The notes below the pieces were generated by a model. The model made no database searches. It saw only the letters and a list, made by a program, of their open reading frames with translations, and was not told the origin of the DNA. From Haloactinopolyspora alba (GTDB lineage: Bacteria; Actinomycetota; Actinomycetes; Jiangellales; Jiangellaceae), in NCBI RefSeq assembly GCF_003014555.1, contig NZ_PYGE01000002.1, positions 434,001 to 498,000 on the forward strand: DNA of 64,000 bases. The letters run 5' to 3'. The translations under genes were made by a program, and so were the position numbers. Below, in pieces: positions 51,882 through 60,461 of this stretch. Positions within the stretch are counted from its first letter, which is position 1, and the number at the start of each line of letters is the position of its first letter.

Positions 51882-52696
51882 GCGCGCACCCGGACCGCCG
51901 CGATCCCGCGCCCAAGGTCGCCGCGCACCACCGGCACGGCGCCGGGCTGGAACGGATCCCGTATCCGATCGACGTGCGGACCGTCACCGTCGCCGCCCGC
52001 GAGTACGTGACGCCGCGGATGCTTCGCCTGACGCTGGGCGGCGCCGGGCTCGACGGCGTGCACACCTACGAGGCCGACGACCACGTCAAGATCGTGTTTC
52101 CGGACGACGACGGCACGCTGCGCGCTCCGGTGCCCGATGACCGGCTGATGCTCGACTGGCCGCGCCCGATGCCGACCACGCGCGAGTACACCATCCGGCA
52201 CTACGACGCCGCCGAGCGCCGGCTCGACCTGGACCTCGTGCTGCACGACGGCGGGCTGGCCGCCACCTGGGCGACGACGGTGCCGCTGGGCGCACCCGTC
52301 GTCGTCGCCGGTCCTCCCGGGGCGAAGGCGTTCCCGCGCTCACGACCGCACTACGTGTTCGCCGTCGACGCCACCGGACTGCCCGCGGTCTCCCGGTGGC
52401 TGGACGAGTCGCCACTGGACGTCTCCGCCGACATCGTGGTGGAGACGGCACACGAGGACGAGCACGCCTACCCGCTGGCGCACCGGGACGGCGTTCGGGT
52501 CACCCGCCTGATCCGCAGGCCGCACGAGTCCGCGCTGGCCGGAGCGGTGTGGGCGCTGGACGTGCCGGCGGGAACGTTCCTGTTCGCCGCGGGCGAGGCC
52601 GACGACATCAAGCCGTTGCGCTCGTGGGCCTCCTCCCGCCAGGACGCGTCGATCACCGGCTACTGGAAGCGCGGCGTCGCCGGTTTCGACGACTAA
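51878..52696 (+). CDS. Siderophore-interacting protein, ferric-siderophore reductase (SIP)
   Basis: 272 residues. PIDVRTVTVAAREYVTPRMLR is the SIP N-terminal strand, TTREYTIRHYDAA is the flavin-binding R-x-Y-T/S motif, and FLFAAGEADDIKPLRSWAS the NAD(P)H site of the ViuB/SIP family, with C-terminal ITGYWKRGV. Reduces iron off the siderophore with a flavin. ATG overlaps the stop of the binding protein (ATGA), so the two are coupled. Confidence 0.9.
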   Translation: MSAHPDRRDPAPKVAAHHRHGAGLERIPYPIDVRTVTVAAREYVTPRMLRLTLGGAGLDGVHTYEADDHVKIVFPDDDGTLRAPVPDDRLMLDWPRPMPTTREYTIRHYDAAERRLDLDLVLHDGGLAATWATTVPLGAPVVVAGPPGAKAFPRSRPHYVFAVDATGLPAVSRWLDESPLDVSADIVVETAHEDEHAYPLAHRDGVRVTRLIRRPHESALAGAVWALDVPAGTFLFAAGEADDIKPLRSWASSRQDASITGYWKRGVAGFDD

Positions 52697-52779
52697 CCAC
52701 CGCGGTGATCACGGACCGAGTGGGCGCGGCGGGGGTCCGATAGGGTTCCAGCCGATGGGAATCGGACGGACGGGCGGGG

Positions 52780-53820
52780 ATGAGTGAGTTGTCGGTCACC
52801 GAGCGCCGTCGTGAGGTGCGTGCGGATGATCCGGTGCTTCGCTGGGTGGGTGCGGTGGAGGTCGAGCACGGTGCGGGGTGGTCGCGGGGGTGGCGGCTGC
52901 CGTTGAGCCGGATCGGGTTGTTCCCGGGTGAGGCGCTTCGCGGGCGTGCGGCGATGCAGGCCGGGGTGCGGGTGGTGTTCGGCACCGATGCGGGGATGGT
53001 CGGTGGCCGGCTGGTCGTGGGCCCGGACGTCGAGGATCCGTTGCGGGTCGACCTGGTGGTGGACGGTGAGCTGGTGGACTCGGCGCCGGTCGGCGCGGAC
53101 GGGTCGTTCCGGTTCGCCGGTGTTGTGGCGGGGGAGAAGACCGTCGAGGTGTGGTTGCCGCAGTTCGGTGACGTCGGGCTGGCGGCGGTCGAGGTGGACG
53201 AGGCCGCGCGGGTGTGGGCGGCGCCCGATGAGGGCCGGCCGCGGCTGGTGACGTATGGCAGTTCGATCACGCACTGTCGCTCGGCGGCGTCGCCGGCGCG
53301 GACGTGGCCGGCGCTGGTGGCGCGTGAGCTGGGGGCGGATCTGACGTGTCTGGGCTTCGGTGGGCAGTGTCATCTGGACCCGATGGTCGCTCGGACGATC
53401 GGGGACCTGCCGGCCGACGTGATCGTGACGTGTCTGGGCATCAACGTGTACGGCGGCGGCTCGTTCACCGAGCGCTCGTTCCTGCCGGCGGTGCTGGGGC
53501 TGCTGGCCACCATCCGGGACGGGCACCCGACGACGCCGCTGATCGTGATGTCGCCGATCGTGTGCCCGGACCGCGAGGACACCGCGGGCGCGGGCGGGAT
53601 GAGCCTGGCGTTCATCCGCGCGCAGGTGGCCGAGGCGGTGCGGCTGCTGCGTGAGCACGGCGACGAGGACGTCCGGCTGCTGGACGGGCTGGACGTGTTC
53701 GGGCCCGAGCAGGCGCACATGCTCGGCGACGGCCTGCACCCCGACGCCGACGGCTACGCGCACATGGCCACCTCCATCACCCCCACGGTGCGCGCCGCCC
53801 TGGACACCGCCGAGGTTTGA
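52780..53820 (+). CDS. SGNH/GDSL hydrolase
   Basis: 346 residues, no signal peptide. N-terminal 150 residues form a beta-sandwich; the SGNH core has VTYGSSITHC (Ser nucleophile), LGFGGQCHLD, VIVTCLGINVYG (the Asn block) and the His/Asp block GDGLHPDADGYAHMA. Family members are esterases, often on acetylated sugars. The TG-rich codon choice in its first 200 codons looks different from the neighbours, which could point to transfer. Confidence 0.87.
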   Translation: MSELSVTERRREVRADDPVLRWVGAVEVEHGAGWSRGWRLPLSRIGLFPGEALRGRAAMQAGVRVVFGTDAGMVGGRLVVGPDVEDPLRVDLVVDGELVDSAPVGADGSFRFAGVVAGEKTVEVWLPQFGDVGLAAVEVDEAARVWAAPDEGRPRLVTYGSSITHCRSAASPARTWPALVARELGADLTCLGFGGQCHLDPMVARTIGDLPADVIVTCLGINVYGGGSFTERSFLPAVLGLLATIRDGHPTTPLIVMSPIVCPDREDTAGAGGMSLAFIRAQVAEAVRLLREHGDEDVRLLDGLDVFGPEQAHMLGDGLHPDADGYAHMATSITPTVRAALDTAEV

Positions 53821-53826
53821 CGACGG

Positions 53827-54321
53827 TCACGCCGCCGTCGGGTCCGCGTCCGCCCGGGCGGTGTGTCGCAGACCGGCCGCGATGCTGACGCCGAGGAACG
53901 CGGACAGCGGTGCGTACACCGTGAGGTCCAGCCTGTCGAAGATCGTGGTGTCGCCGGTCAGGTCGGAGGGCAGGAAGTAGACGGAGCGTCCGAGCAGCCC
54001 GGCTGCCATGCCCCAGGACGCGAGCCGGGCCGCCGTGTGCAGCCGCCCGGGCCGGAGCCGGCGGGAGTGGGCAGCGCTGACGGCCCCGGCCGCGCCGGTC
54101 AGGCCCAGCGCCATCGCCCACGTCGCCGCCGTCGAGGGCATCTCGGGCGACCCGGCCAGCCGTTCGGCCCAGGCTTCGTCGGTGCCGCCCGGCCATCTCC
54201 AGCCGAGTGCCCAGGCCGCGTGCACAGCGCCGAGACCGGCCAAGCCCGCCGGCCCCACCAGCTCGAGCGCGCTCCGGCGTGGCCCGCTGGTGTTCGGATT
54301 CTGCTTCGTGATGTCGCTCAC
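53827..54321 (-). CDS. Hypothetical four-helix membrane protein
   Basis: 164 residues with about four hydrophobic helices (LVGPAGLAGLGAVHAAWALGW, TWAMALGLTGAAGAV, ASWGMAAGLLGRSVYFL, YAPLSAFLGVSIAAGLRH). Resembles DUF3995-type small membrane proteins, but assignment is not secure. GTG at 54321 has GGAGGGG 8 bases upstream. Follows the next gene by 19 bases on the same strand. Confidence 0.7.
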   Translation of the reverse strand: MSDITKQNPNTSGPRRSALELVGPAGLAGLGAVHAAWALGWRWPGGTDEAWAERLAGSPEMPSTAATWAMALGLTGAAGAVSAAHSRRLRPGRLHTAARLASWGMAAGLLGRSVYFLPSDLTGDTTIFDRLDLTVYAPLSAFLGVSIAAGLRHTARADADPTAA

Positions 54322-54340
54322 CTCCGCGTCCCCTCCGCCG

Positions 54341-54820
54341 CTACGCGGTCGTAGGGACGGCGTCGGCGTCCGGTTCGGATCGTGCCTGCCGGCTGCGCTC
54401 GCGGTCGCCGAGAACGATGAGCCCACCGACGACGGGCAGCGCCCACCCGGGAGACGCGGGCAGCACGGACACCATCGGCACACTCCAGCCCAGGACCATC
54501 CAGCCGAGCCATCCCGGAACGCGGTGACCGTGCCGAGCCGACCAGACGACGGAGGAGCCGAGCACCAGCATCGGGGCGCCGAAGCTGCCCAAGGTGACCC
54601 AGAAGGTCTCCGAACGTTCGAGCTCGGCGAGTGAGGTCGCCTTGTCCAGGGTGAAGGTGTTCAACCACCCCTCGGACACCACCTGCGACCAGACGTCGCG
54701 GGTGTCCAGCGGCGCGACGGCGATGTGGACGGTGCCGAAGGCGGCGGCGATCCAGCCGGCCGACTGCGTCAGCCGGCGGCCCGCGGTGCCGGCAGCTCGG
54801 CGCGGACTCGTGCGGATCAT
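54341..54820 (-). CDS. Hypothetical four-helix membrane protein, DUF6463-like
   Basis: 159 residues, about four hydrophobic helices (IAAAFGTVHIAVAPL, FWVTLGSFGAPMLVLGSSVVW, WLGWMVLGWSVPMVSVLPAS, ALPVVGGLIVLGD). The first-helix GTVHIAVAPLDT fits the DUF6463 type of small membrane protein. Paired in an operon with the following membrane protein; divergent from a TetR regulator whose two operator-like sites precede its start. ATG at 54820 follows TTGGAG. Confidence 0.72.
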   Translation of the reverse strand: MIRTSPRRAAGTAGRRLTQSAGWIAAAFGTVHIAVAPLDTRDVWSQVVSEGWLNTFTLDKATSLAELERSETFWVTLGSFGAPMLVLGSSVVWSARHGHRVPGWLGWMVLGWSVPMVSVLPASPGWALPVVGGLIVLGDRERSRQARSEPDADAVPTTA

Positions 54821-54834
54821 CGGCACTCCAATCC

Positions 54835-54848
54835 ATACGGGTGCGTAT
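54835..54848. promoter_or_regulatory. Operator-like site 1, TACGNNNNCGTA
   Basis: ATACG-GGTG-CGTAT is a perfect 5-bp-arm palindrome with the same core as 54870-54883. It precedes the membrane-protein operon's start by 14 bases. Confidence 0.5.
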
Positions 54849-54869
54849 AAATGTACGGTAGCAATATAT

Positions 54870-54883
54870 GTACGCCGTCGTAT
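54870..54883. promoter_or_regulatory. Operator-like site 2, TACGNNNNCGTA
   Basis: GTACG-CCGT-CGTAT, with TACG..CGTA as the perfect core. Midway between the divergent starts; the two sites are 35 bases centre to centre. Confidence 0.5.
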
Positions 54884-54925
54884 AGATTCAGTGGCCGGTC
54901 GAGACAGAGGTCACAGAGGTGAGGC

Positions 54926-55498
54926 ATGGCGACGGCTCGCACACCGCGAGGGGCGTGGATCGACGCAGGGCTGGCCGCGCTCGCCGCGGGCGGCCCCGAC
55001 GCGGTCCGGATCGAAACGTTGGCGCGGACGCTGGGCGTCACCAAGGGCGGCTTCTACGGGTACTTCGCCGACCGGACGGCACTGCTGGAAGAGATGCTGC
55101 AGACCTGGGAGCGGCGCAGCGTCGACGACGTGCTGGACAGTGTCGAGCGCGAGGGCGGCAGTGCGCTGACCCGGGCGCAGCGCGCGGCGGACCTCACGTT
55201 CTCCGACGCGCTGTTGCCGATCGATCGGGCGATCCGCGACTGGGCCCGCCGGGACGCGGCCGTCGCCGAGCGGCTCCGGCGGGTCGACAACCAGCGGATG
55301 GACTACCTGCGCTCACTGTTCGCCGGGACCGGATCGGACCCGGCCGAGCTCGAGGCGCGCTGTCTGTTGGCGTTCTCGGCGGCCGTCGCCGGCGACCTGA
55401 TCCTCGCCGACCATCCGCACCAGACCCGGAACGAGGTCCTGGAACTGGCCGCGAGCGTGCTGTTCGCCCGCCCTGCCGAGGGCGAGAGCCGGTCCTGA
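54926..55498 (+). CDS. TetR/AcrR-family transcriptional regulator
   Basis: 190 residues. Helix-turn-helix: GAWIDAGLAALAAGGPDAVR then TLARTLGVTKGGFYGYFADRTALLE; helical ligand domain follows (MDYLRSLFAGTGSDPAELEARCLLAFSAA). Regulates the divergent pair of membrane proteins, judged from position and the paired palindromes. GAGGTGAGG precedes the ATG. Confidence 0.87.
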   Translation: MATARTPRGAWIDAGLAALAAGGPDAVRIETLARTLGVTKGGFYGYFADRTALLEEMLQTWERRSVDDVLDSVEREGGSALTRAQRAADLTFSDALLPIDRAIRDWARRDAAVAERLRRVDNQRMDYLRSLFAGTGSDPAELEARCLLAFSAAVAGDLILADHPHQTRNEVLELAASVLFARPAEGESRS

Positions 55499-55556
55499 CA
55501 ACCGGCACCTCGCGACGGCGGGCGCGGCGCCGCCGTCGTCCCGTCGGTGCCGGAAG

Positions 55557-56255
55557 CTAGCATCCGGGCACGTGGTCGATGGCCGAGCGCACTTCCGCGA
55601 GCAGCGTGTGCATGGCCAATTCGGCGGCACCGGTGTCTCCGTCGCGCACCGCCCGGGCGACCTCGTCGTGCGTGGCGAGCGCGACCGGCACTGGCGGGCT
55701 CGGCATCAGGCCGTGGTGGGTGCGACCCTTGAGCACTTCGCCGACGACGTCGGTGAGCGCGGCGAACATCTCGTTGCCGCTCGACCGGAGTACCAGGGTG
55801 TGGAACGCGACGTCGTGCTCGAGGAACGCCTCGAGTCGCCCGTCCTCGCCGGTCTCGCGCATCCGCTGCGCGAGGTCGGCGATGTGGCCACGCTCGGCCG
55901 GGCCGGCGTTGCGTGCCGCGGCTGCCGCGGCCATCGGCTCGACGGCCATCCGTAGTTCGGTGAGCGTGCGCAGCTGCTCCGCTCGGTACGGCCCGTCGAG
56001 GCGCCAGCGGATGACCCGCGCGTCGTACACGTTCCACTCCGGCATCGGCCGCACGACGATGCCGACGCGGCGGCGTGAGTGGACGAGGTTCATGGCCTCG
56101 AGGATGCGCATGGCCTCGCGCATCACGGTGCGTGATACGCCGAACCGTTGCTGCAGCTGGTCGAGCGTCAGCACGTCGCCGGCCGCGTGGACCCCGCTGG
56201 TGATGTCCATGCCCAGGCGGTCCAGGACGGAGCTGTGCAGGACCGGCGCAGCCAC
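55557..56255 (-). CDS. GntR-family (FadR/FCD) regulator, gluconate-type
   Basis: 232 residues. N-terminal wHTH LDQLQQRFGVSRTVMREAMRILEAMNL, then the helical FCD domain with metal-binding His residues (LEHDVAFHTLVLRSS, MHTLLAEVRSAIDHV). Divergent from a gluconokinase gene; the 11-bp-arm palindrome 56280-56314 lies before both starts. This is the GntR/gluconokinase arrangement of many actinomycetes, with gluconate or its 6-phosphate as likely ligand. Confidence 0.88.
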   Translation of the reverse strand: MAAPVLHSSVLDRLGMDITSGVHAAGDVLTLDQLQQRFGVSRTVMREAMRILEAMNLVHSRRRVGIVVRPMPEWNVYDARVIRWRLDGPYRAEQLRTLTELRMAVEPMAAAAAARNAGPAERGHIADLAQRMRETGEDGRLEAFLEHDVAFHTLVLRSSGNEMFAALTDVVGEVLKGRTHHGLMPSPPVPVALATHDEVARAVRDGDTGAAELAMHTLLAEVRSAIDHVPGC

Positions 56256-56279
56256 GTGTGCCTCCCTCGTCTCCCTCGA

Positions 56280-56314
56280 AAGGTATCATCAATATTCGGA
56301 AAAGATGATACCTT
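56280..56314. promoter_or_regulatory. GntR-type operator
   Basis: AAGGTATCATC (56280-56290) is exactly inverted as GATGATACCTT (56304-56314), spacer AATATTCGGAAAA. AT-rich and between divergent starts, so it probably overlaps the promoter of both genes. Confidence 0.65.
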
Positions 56315-56382
56315 CGCCGGATGTGGTGCCGCATCCGGTGCTCGCGTCGTGGCGGGCGACACGCTCGAGGAGGAGTCCAGTG

Positions 56383-56937
56383 GTGAACGACCCTGCACAT
56401 CTCGTCGTGATGGGCGTATCGGGCTCCGGCAAGTCCACGGTCGCCGAACTGCTGGCCGCACGGTTGCGACGGCCGTTCGCCGAGGCCGACGAGTTCCATC
56501 CCCCGGAGAACATCGACAAGATGGCCGCTGGGGAGCCGCTGACCGACGACGACCGCTGGCCCTGGCTGCGTACGATGCGCGACTGGCTGACCGCGCAGTC
56601 CGCGCTGCACCAGCCGGCCATCGTCACCTGCTCCGCGCTGCGCCGGGTCTACCGCGACGTGCTGCGCGAGGCGCGCGGGACCGTGCTGTTCGTGCACCTG
56701 TCCGGCGACCCCGCCCTGGTGGGCGAGCGGATCGGCGACCGAAGCGGGCACTTCATGCCTGCGTCGCTGCTGCCGTCGCAGTATCAGACCCTCGAACCGC
56801 TCGGGACCGACGAGCGTGGCGTGACGGTGTCGGTGGAGGGCACCCCGGAGGAGATCACCACCGAAGTCATCGACGGGTTGGGGCTCGGCGCCGAGCCGAC
56901 GTCCTGGCCGGGCGGGTCGCAACACGGCGTGGACTGA
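56383..56937 (+). CDS. gntK: Gluconokinase
   Basis: 184 residues. P-loop VVMGVSGSGKSTV at the start, DEFHPPENIDKMAAGEPLTDDDRWPWL is over-long to cite but its core ADEFHPPENIDKM and LTDDDRWPW are the GntK signature, with CSALRRVYRD and GHFMPASLLPSQ later. Phosphorylates gluconate to 6-phosphogluconate. GTG at 56383 (or 56380) follows GAGGAGGAG. Control by the divergent GntR is inferred from the shared palindrome. Confidence 0.88.
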   Translation: MNDPAHLVVMGVSGSGKSTVAELLAARLRRPFAEADEFHPPENIDKMAAGEPLTDDDRWPWLRTMRDWLTAQSALHQPAIVTCSALRRVYRDVLREARGTVLFVHLSGDPALVGERIGDRSGHFMPASLLPSQYQTLEPLGTDERGVTVSVEGTPEEITTEVIDGLGLGAEPTSWPGGSQHGVD

Positions 56938-56985
56938 CGACGCCCACCGCGATCGCCGAGACGGCGTTCGGATTCAGCCGGTCGG

Positions 56986-57933
56986 CTACAGCGCCAGTAC
57001 GGCCTCGGCAAGTGACCGGTGTGTCACGATGCCGTTCATCAGGTGATGCCGCAGAGCGAGGTGCACGGATTCGGCCTTCCGCTCGTCGAAGACGACGGCG
57101 ATCCGCTCTCGAGCCTGACTGAGCATCTCGATGTCCGGCGCGACGACGTGCTGGTGGGCGGCGCTGGGCACGGTGCGACCGTGGCTGTCGATGGGCATGC
57201 CGACGACCTCGGCGACGGCGCCGCGTTCGTCGGCATCGTGCCGGACCTCCGGCGGCAGGTGGTCGTAGATGACCGACAGCGCCGGCCGCCACGTCCCGAC
57301 GCCACTGACGAACACGTCGAGCTGCGGAAACAGCTCGAATGCCCGGCAGACTTCCGGCTGCACCATGTAGCTACGCCTGGCTCCCTCGCTCGAGGCGATC
57401 ATCGGCGCGTAGAAGACGTGGGCCCGGCCGCCGGACATCCGGGTCAGGCTCCGGATGCTGCCGATGACGTCCGCGGCGTCCACGCGCGGGAGCTGCCCCG
57501 TCAGCTGAACGAACGTGCACCTCGGGATCGGTGCGGACGTGTCGGCGATGCCCATCAGGGTGCGGGTTGACGCGAGTCCGACCAGATCTCCCTCCCGGAT
57601 GACCTGAGCCAGGAGAGAGACGGCCGCCTCCCCGAGGCGGTGGGCGAGTTCGGAAGGGTCCGGCCCGTCGTCGATGACCACGACGTGTCGCAGGCGGAAC
57701 GTCTCCTCCATCTCGCGCGAAAGGTTCAGGTTGAGGTCGCCCGGCAGGTTGACGGTGATCTGGACGATGCCTTCGTCGTGCGCGGCCTGCAGGAGCCTGG
57801 CCACCTTGAACCGGCTCAGAAAGAGCTGTTCGGCGATGTCGCTCTTGCTCATGCCGCCCACGTAGTGCTTGCGCGCCACGTGTGCCATCAGGGTGAGATC
57901 GCGCTCACGTGTGCGGGACTGGCTGGCTGACAT
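56986..57933 (-). CDS. SorC/DeoR-family sugar-binding transcriptional regulator
   Basis: 315 residues. N-terminal HTH MSKSDIAEQLFLSRFKVARLLQ; C-terminal sugar-phosphate-binding domain (GEAAVSLLAQVIREGDLVGLA, VFVSGVGTWRPALSVI). The regulator of the divergent ABC/sulfatase/mannitol dehydrogenase operon, judged from two copies of a TGCTCnnnnGAGCA palindrome in the intergenic region. ATG at 57933 chosen; the longer frame upstream is open but unrelated. Confidence 0.88.
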   Translation of the reverse strand: MSASQSRTRERDLTLMAHVARKHYVGGMSKSDIAEQLFLSRFKVARLLQAAHDEGIVQITVNLPGDLNLNLSREMEETFRLRHVVVIDDGPDPSELAHRLGEAAVSLLAQVIREGDLVGLASTRTLMGIADTSAPIPRCTFVQLTGQLPRVDAADVIGSIRSLTRMSGGRAHVFYAPMIASSEGARRSYMVQPEVCRAFELFPQLDVFVSGVGTWRPALSVIYDHLPPEVRHDADERGAVAEVVGMPIDSHGRTVPSAAHQHVVAPDIEMLSQARERIAVVFDERKAESVHLALRHHLMNGIVTHRSLAEAVLAL

Positions 57934-57943
57934 GAACTCATAA

Positions 57944-57957
57944 TGCTCGGATGAGCA
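57944..57957. promoter_or_regulatory. SorC operator-like site 1
   Basis: TGCTC-GGAT-GAGCA palindrome 11 bases before the SorC start; same core as 58027-58042. Confidence 0.6.
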
Positions 57958-58026
57958 AACTCGTGCAAGACCTTGACGTATCTTCGCTGGTTTTATTGAC
58001 TCGCACGCCGTAACACTCACGACGGT

Positions 58027-58042
58027 TTGCTCAGACGAGCAA
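58027..58042. promoter_or_regulatory. SorC operator-like site 2
   Basis: TTGCTC-AGAC-GAGCAA, perfect 6-bp arms, about 93 bases before the ABC binding-protein start. The two sites 84 bases apart could allow looping by a tetramer, as known for SorC-type regulators. Confidence 0.6.
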
Positions 58043-58134
58043 TTCGGGTGCCGCCCACGTGCTGTCCACGCGTTGCCATTGCACAGCAGCCGCCGGCGGT
58101 CGCCCCGACCGGCCGGCGACGACAAGGAGGTCAC

Positions 58135-59538
58135 ATGGCCAAGCGCAGTGCCGTGCGCGGAATGCTCGGCGCCGCCGCGATCGGCGCGATGCTCCTGCCC
58201 GGATGCGCCGCTGGAGGCATCAGCGGCGCATCCGGCGACCAGGCGGTCGATCTCGAGGCCGACGTGGAGCAGTTCCTCCGCGACCGTGGCGCTGATCTCG
58301 ATGTGCCCCGGATCAGCATCCTCGCGCAGAGCTCGCCGCAGGCCGACGCCATTCAGCAGATGGCGGGCCAGTTCACCGAACTTACCGGCATCGACGTGGA
58401 ATGGACCATCCTGGACGAGCAATCCACCGAGAACCGCGCAGCGGTAGCGCTGGGCGCGGGCAACGGCGGCTTCGACGTGCTCCAGACCCCGTCGGCATTC
58501 ATTCCCACCTACGTAGACCGCGGCTGGATCGCCTCGATCGACGAGTTCATGGCCGACGAGCAGAGCCTGATTCCCGGGTGGGACCTCGACGCGTTCGGCG
58601 CCGGAACGACGGCCCAGCTCAGCCGTGACGACGAGGTGTACGGCGTGCCGATGTTCATCGGCACGCAGGTGTTCTACTACCGCACCGATGTCTTCGCCGA
58701 ACACGGCATCGAGCAGCCGCCCACGACCTATCGCGAGCTCGTCGAGGTGGTGAAGACCATCGATGGCGGCAAAGTCGACGGCATAGCGCTGCGCACCGCG
58801 CCGAGCGTCTCCCAGCTCCTGTTCGTATGGTCCGCATGGCTCTACGCCTACGGCGGCAGCTACTACGAGCAGGTCGAGCAGGGCAACTACTCCGGATCGG
58901 CGCTGAACTCGTCCGAAGCGGTCAAGGCTCTCGAGGTCTTCACCGACCTGGTGCAGAACCACGCTCCGTCCGGCGCCACCAACTGGAGCGTCGACGACGT
59001 CACCCGCGCGTTCCTGTCCGGGCGTGTGGGGATCGTCCAGGAGGGCGCGGTCTTCGGCGGCACCTTCAACGACCCCGAGGTCTCGCAGGTTGCCGGTGAC
59101 ATCGACACGTTCACGCTGCCCGCCGGGCCCGCCGGCTCCTACGTCCCGTACAACGCGCACGGCTGGACCATCGCCGAGGACAGCCGGGCCTCCGAGGCCG
59201 CCTGGCTCTTCGTGCAGTGGGCGACGCTGACCGAGACGCTGACCGCGGCCACCCAGACCGACGCGAACTTCGGTGCTCCACCGCTGGCCGAGGTCTACGA
59301 GTCGCAAGAGTACGCCGAACAGTACGGGTTCGGCAGCTTCGTCGACAGTGTCGTCGGCACGATCGCGATCGCCGATGACGGCGGAGTCAGCCCGCTCCCC
59401 GGTGACGCCAACTACCTTCCCGCCACGACCGACTGGGCGACGGTCGGCCAGCAGATCGCCGAAGAGCTCAGCCGCGCGGTCACCGGCCAGGTCAGTGCGG
59501 CGGACGCGATCCGCGCCGCCGCGTCCCGTATCGGCTGA
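58135..59538 (+). CDS. Polyol/sugar-binding lipoprotein of ABC transporter
   Basis: 467 residues. Lipobox AMLLPGC, lipid Cys 24. Family 1 sugar-binding fold: RISILAQSSPQADAIQQMAGQ, FDVLQTPSAFIPTYVDRGWI, YGVPMFIGTQVFYYRTDVF. The early QTPSAFIPTY.. segment and the operon's mannitol dehydrogenase suggest a SmoE/mannitol-type polyol-binding protein. AAGGAGG ends 7 bases before the ATG. Confidence 0.88.
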   Translation: MAKRSAVRGMLGAAAIGAMLLPGCAAGGISGASGDQAVDLEADVEQFLRDRGADLDVPRISILAQSSPQADAIQQMAGQFTELTGIDVEWTILDEQSTENRAAVALGAGNGGFDVLQTPSAFIPTYVDRGWIASIDEFMADEQSLIPGWDLDAFGAGTTAQLSRDDEVYGVPMFIGTQVFYYRTDVFAEHGIEQPPTTYRELVEVVKTIDGGKVDGIALRTAPSVSQLLFVWSAWLYAYGGSYYEQVEQGNYSGSALNSSEAVKALEVFTDLVQNHAPSGATNWSVDDVTRAFLSGRVGIVQEGAVFGGTFNDPEVSQVAGDIDTFTLPAGPAGSYVPYNAHGWTIAEDSRASEAAWLFVQWATLTETLTAATQTDANFGAPPLAEVYESQEYAEQYGFGSFVDSVVGTIAIADDGGVSPLPGDANYLPATTDWATVGQQIAEELSRAVTGQVSAADAIRAAASRIG

Positions 59539-59570
59539 CCGCCCGCCCACCGAGTCGGAGACGAAACCGT

Positions 59571-60458
59571 ATGACCACCATGATCACCAGAACCCGGCCG
59601 CGCCTGCGCGGCTGGCAGCTCGGCTTCACCGCCCCGCTGTTCTTCGTCCTGCTGGCGACGACCATCCTGCCCGTCCTCTACTCGCTCGCGCTCGCTCTCG
59701 GCGGGTCCGACGACGACCTCGCACCGCGCACGCCACTGAGCCTCGACAACGTGGAGACGGTCTTCTCCGGGGGAGCGGTGTGGGACTCGCTCGCTCTCGT
59801 CGTCGTCTTCCTCGCCGGGGCGATGGTCGGCGAGCTCGCCCTCGGGGTCTTCACCGCGCTGGTCCTCGACCGCTACCTGCCGAACCGTCACGGCTTGCGC
59901 GTCCTCCTGCTCTGGCCGGCGGTGTTACCACCGATCGCGGTGGCGCTGGTCTTCCGGTTCATCCTCCAGGGCGAGATCGGGCTGATCTCGTACTACCTCG
60001 GACAGGTCGGCATCGACCAGGAATGGCTGACGCAGCCCGTCTCGGCGATGGCGGTGATCATCGCGATCGACATGTGGCAGTTCACCCCGTTCGTCATCCT
60101 GCTCACGCTCGCCGCACTGAAGACGGTCCCGGACGACGTTCTCGAGGCGTCGCAGCTGGACGGCGCCGGTGCCGTCCGAACGGCGTGGACCGTCGTCCTG
60201 CCGATCATCAAGCCGGCGCTGATCTCGATCGCGCTGCTCCGTTTCATCGACGCGGTTCAGGTCTTCCCGACCATCTACGTCCTCACCCGAGGTGGACCGG
60301 GGTCGAGTACCCAGCTGCTCACCTTCTACAACTTCGAGGTCTTCTTCGGGCAGCTCAACTTCGGCCAGGGAGCGGCGATCGCGGTGTTCGTGGTGCTCTT
60401 CACGATCGGATGCGTGGCGCTGTTCATGCAATTCCAGCGCCGCGCAGAGAGGGTGTGA
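59571..60458 (+). CDS. Polyol/sugar ABC transporter permease, first of pair
   Basis: 295 residues, six membrane helices, first GFTAPLFFVLLATTILPVLY. EAA loop EASQLDGAGAVRTAWTVVLP. Follows the binding protein by 32 bases. Partner of 60462-61307. No ATPase gene in the operon. Confidence 0.9.
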   Translation: MTTMITRTRPRLRGWQLGFTAPLFFVLLATTILPVLYSLALALGGSDDDLAPRTPLSLDNVETVFSGGAVWDSLALVVVFLAGAMVGELALGVFTALVLDRYLPNRHGLRVLLLWPAVLPPIAVALVFRFILQGEIGLISYYLGQVGIDQEWLTQPVSAMAVIIAIDMWQFTPFVILLTLAALKTVPDDVLEASQLDGAGAVRTAWTVVLPIIKPALISIALLRFIDAVQVFPTIYVLTRGGPGSSTQLLTFYNFEVFFGQLNFGQGAAIAVFVVLFTIGCVALFMQFQRRAERV

Positions 60459-60461
60459 CCC

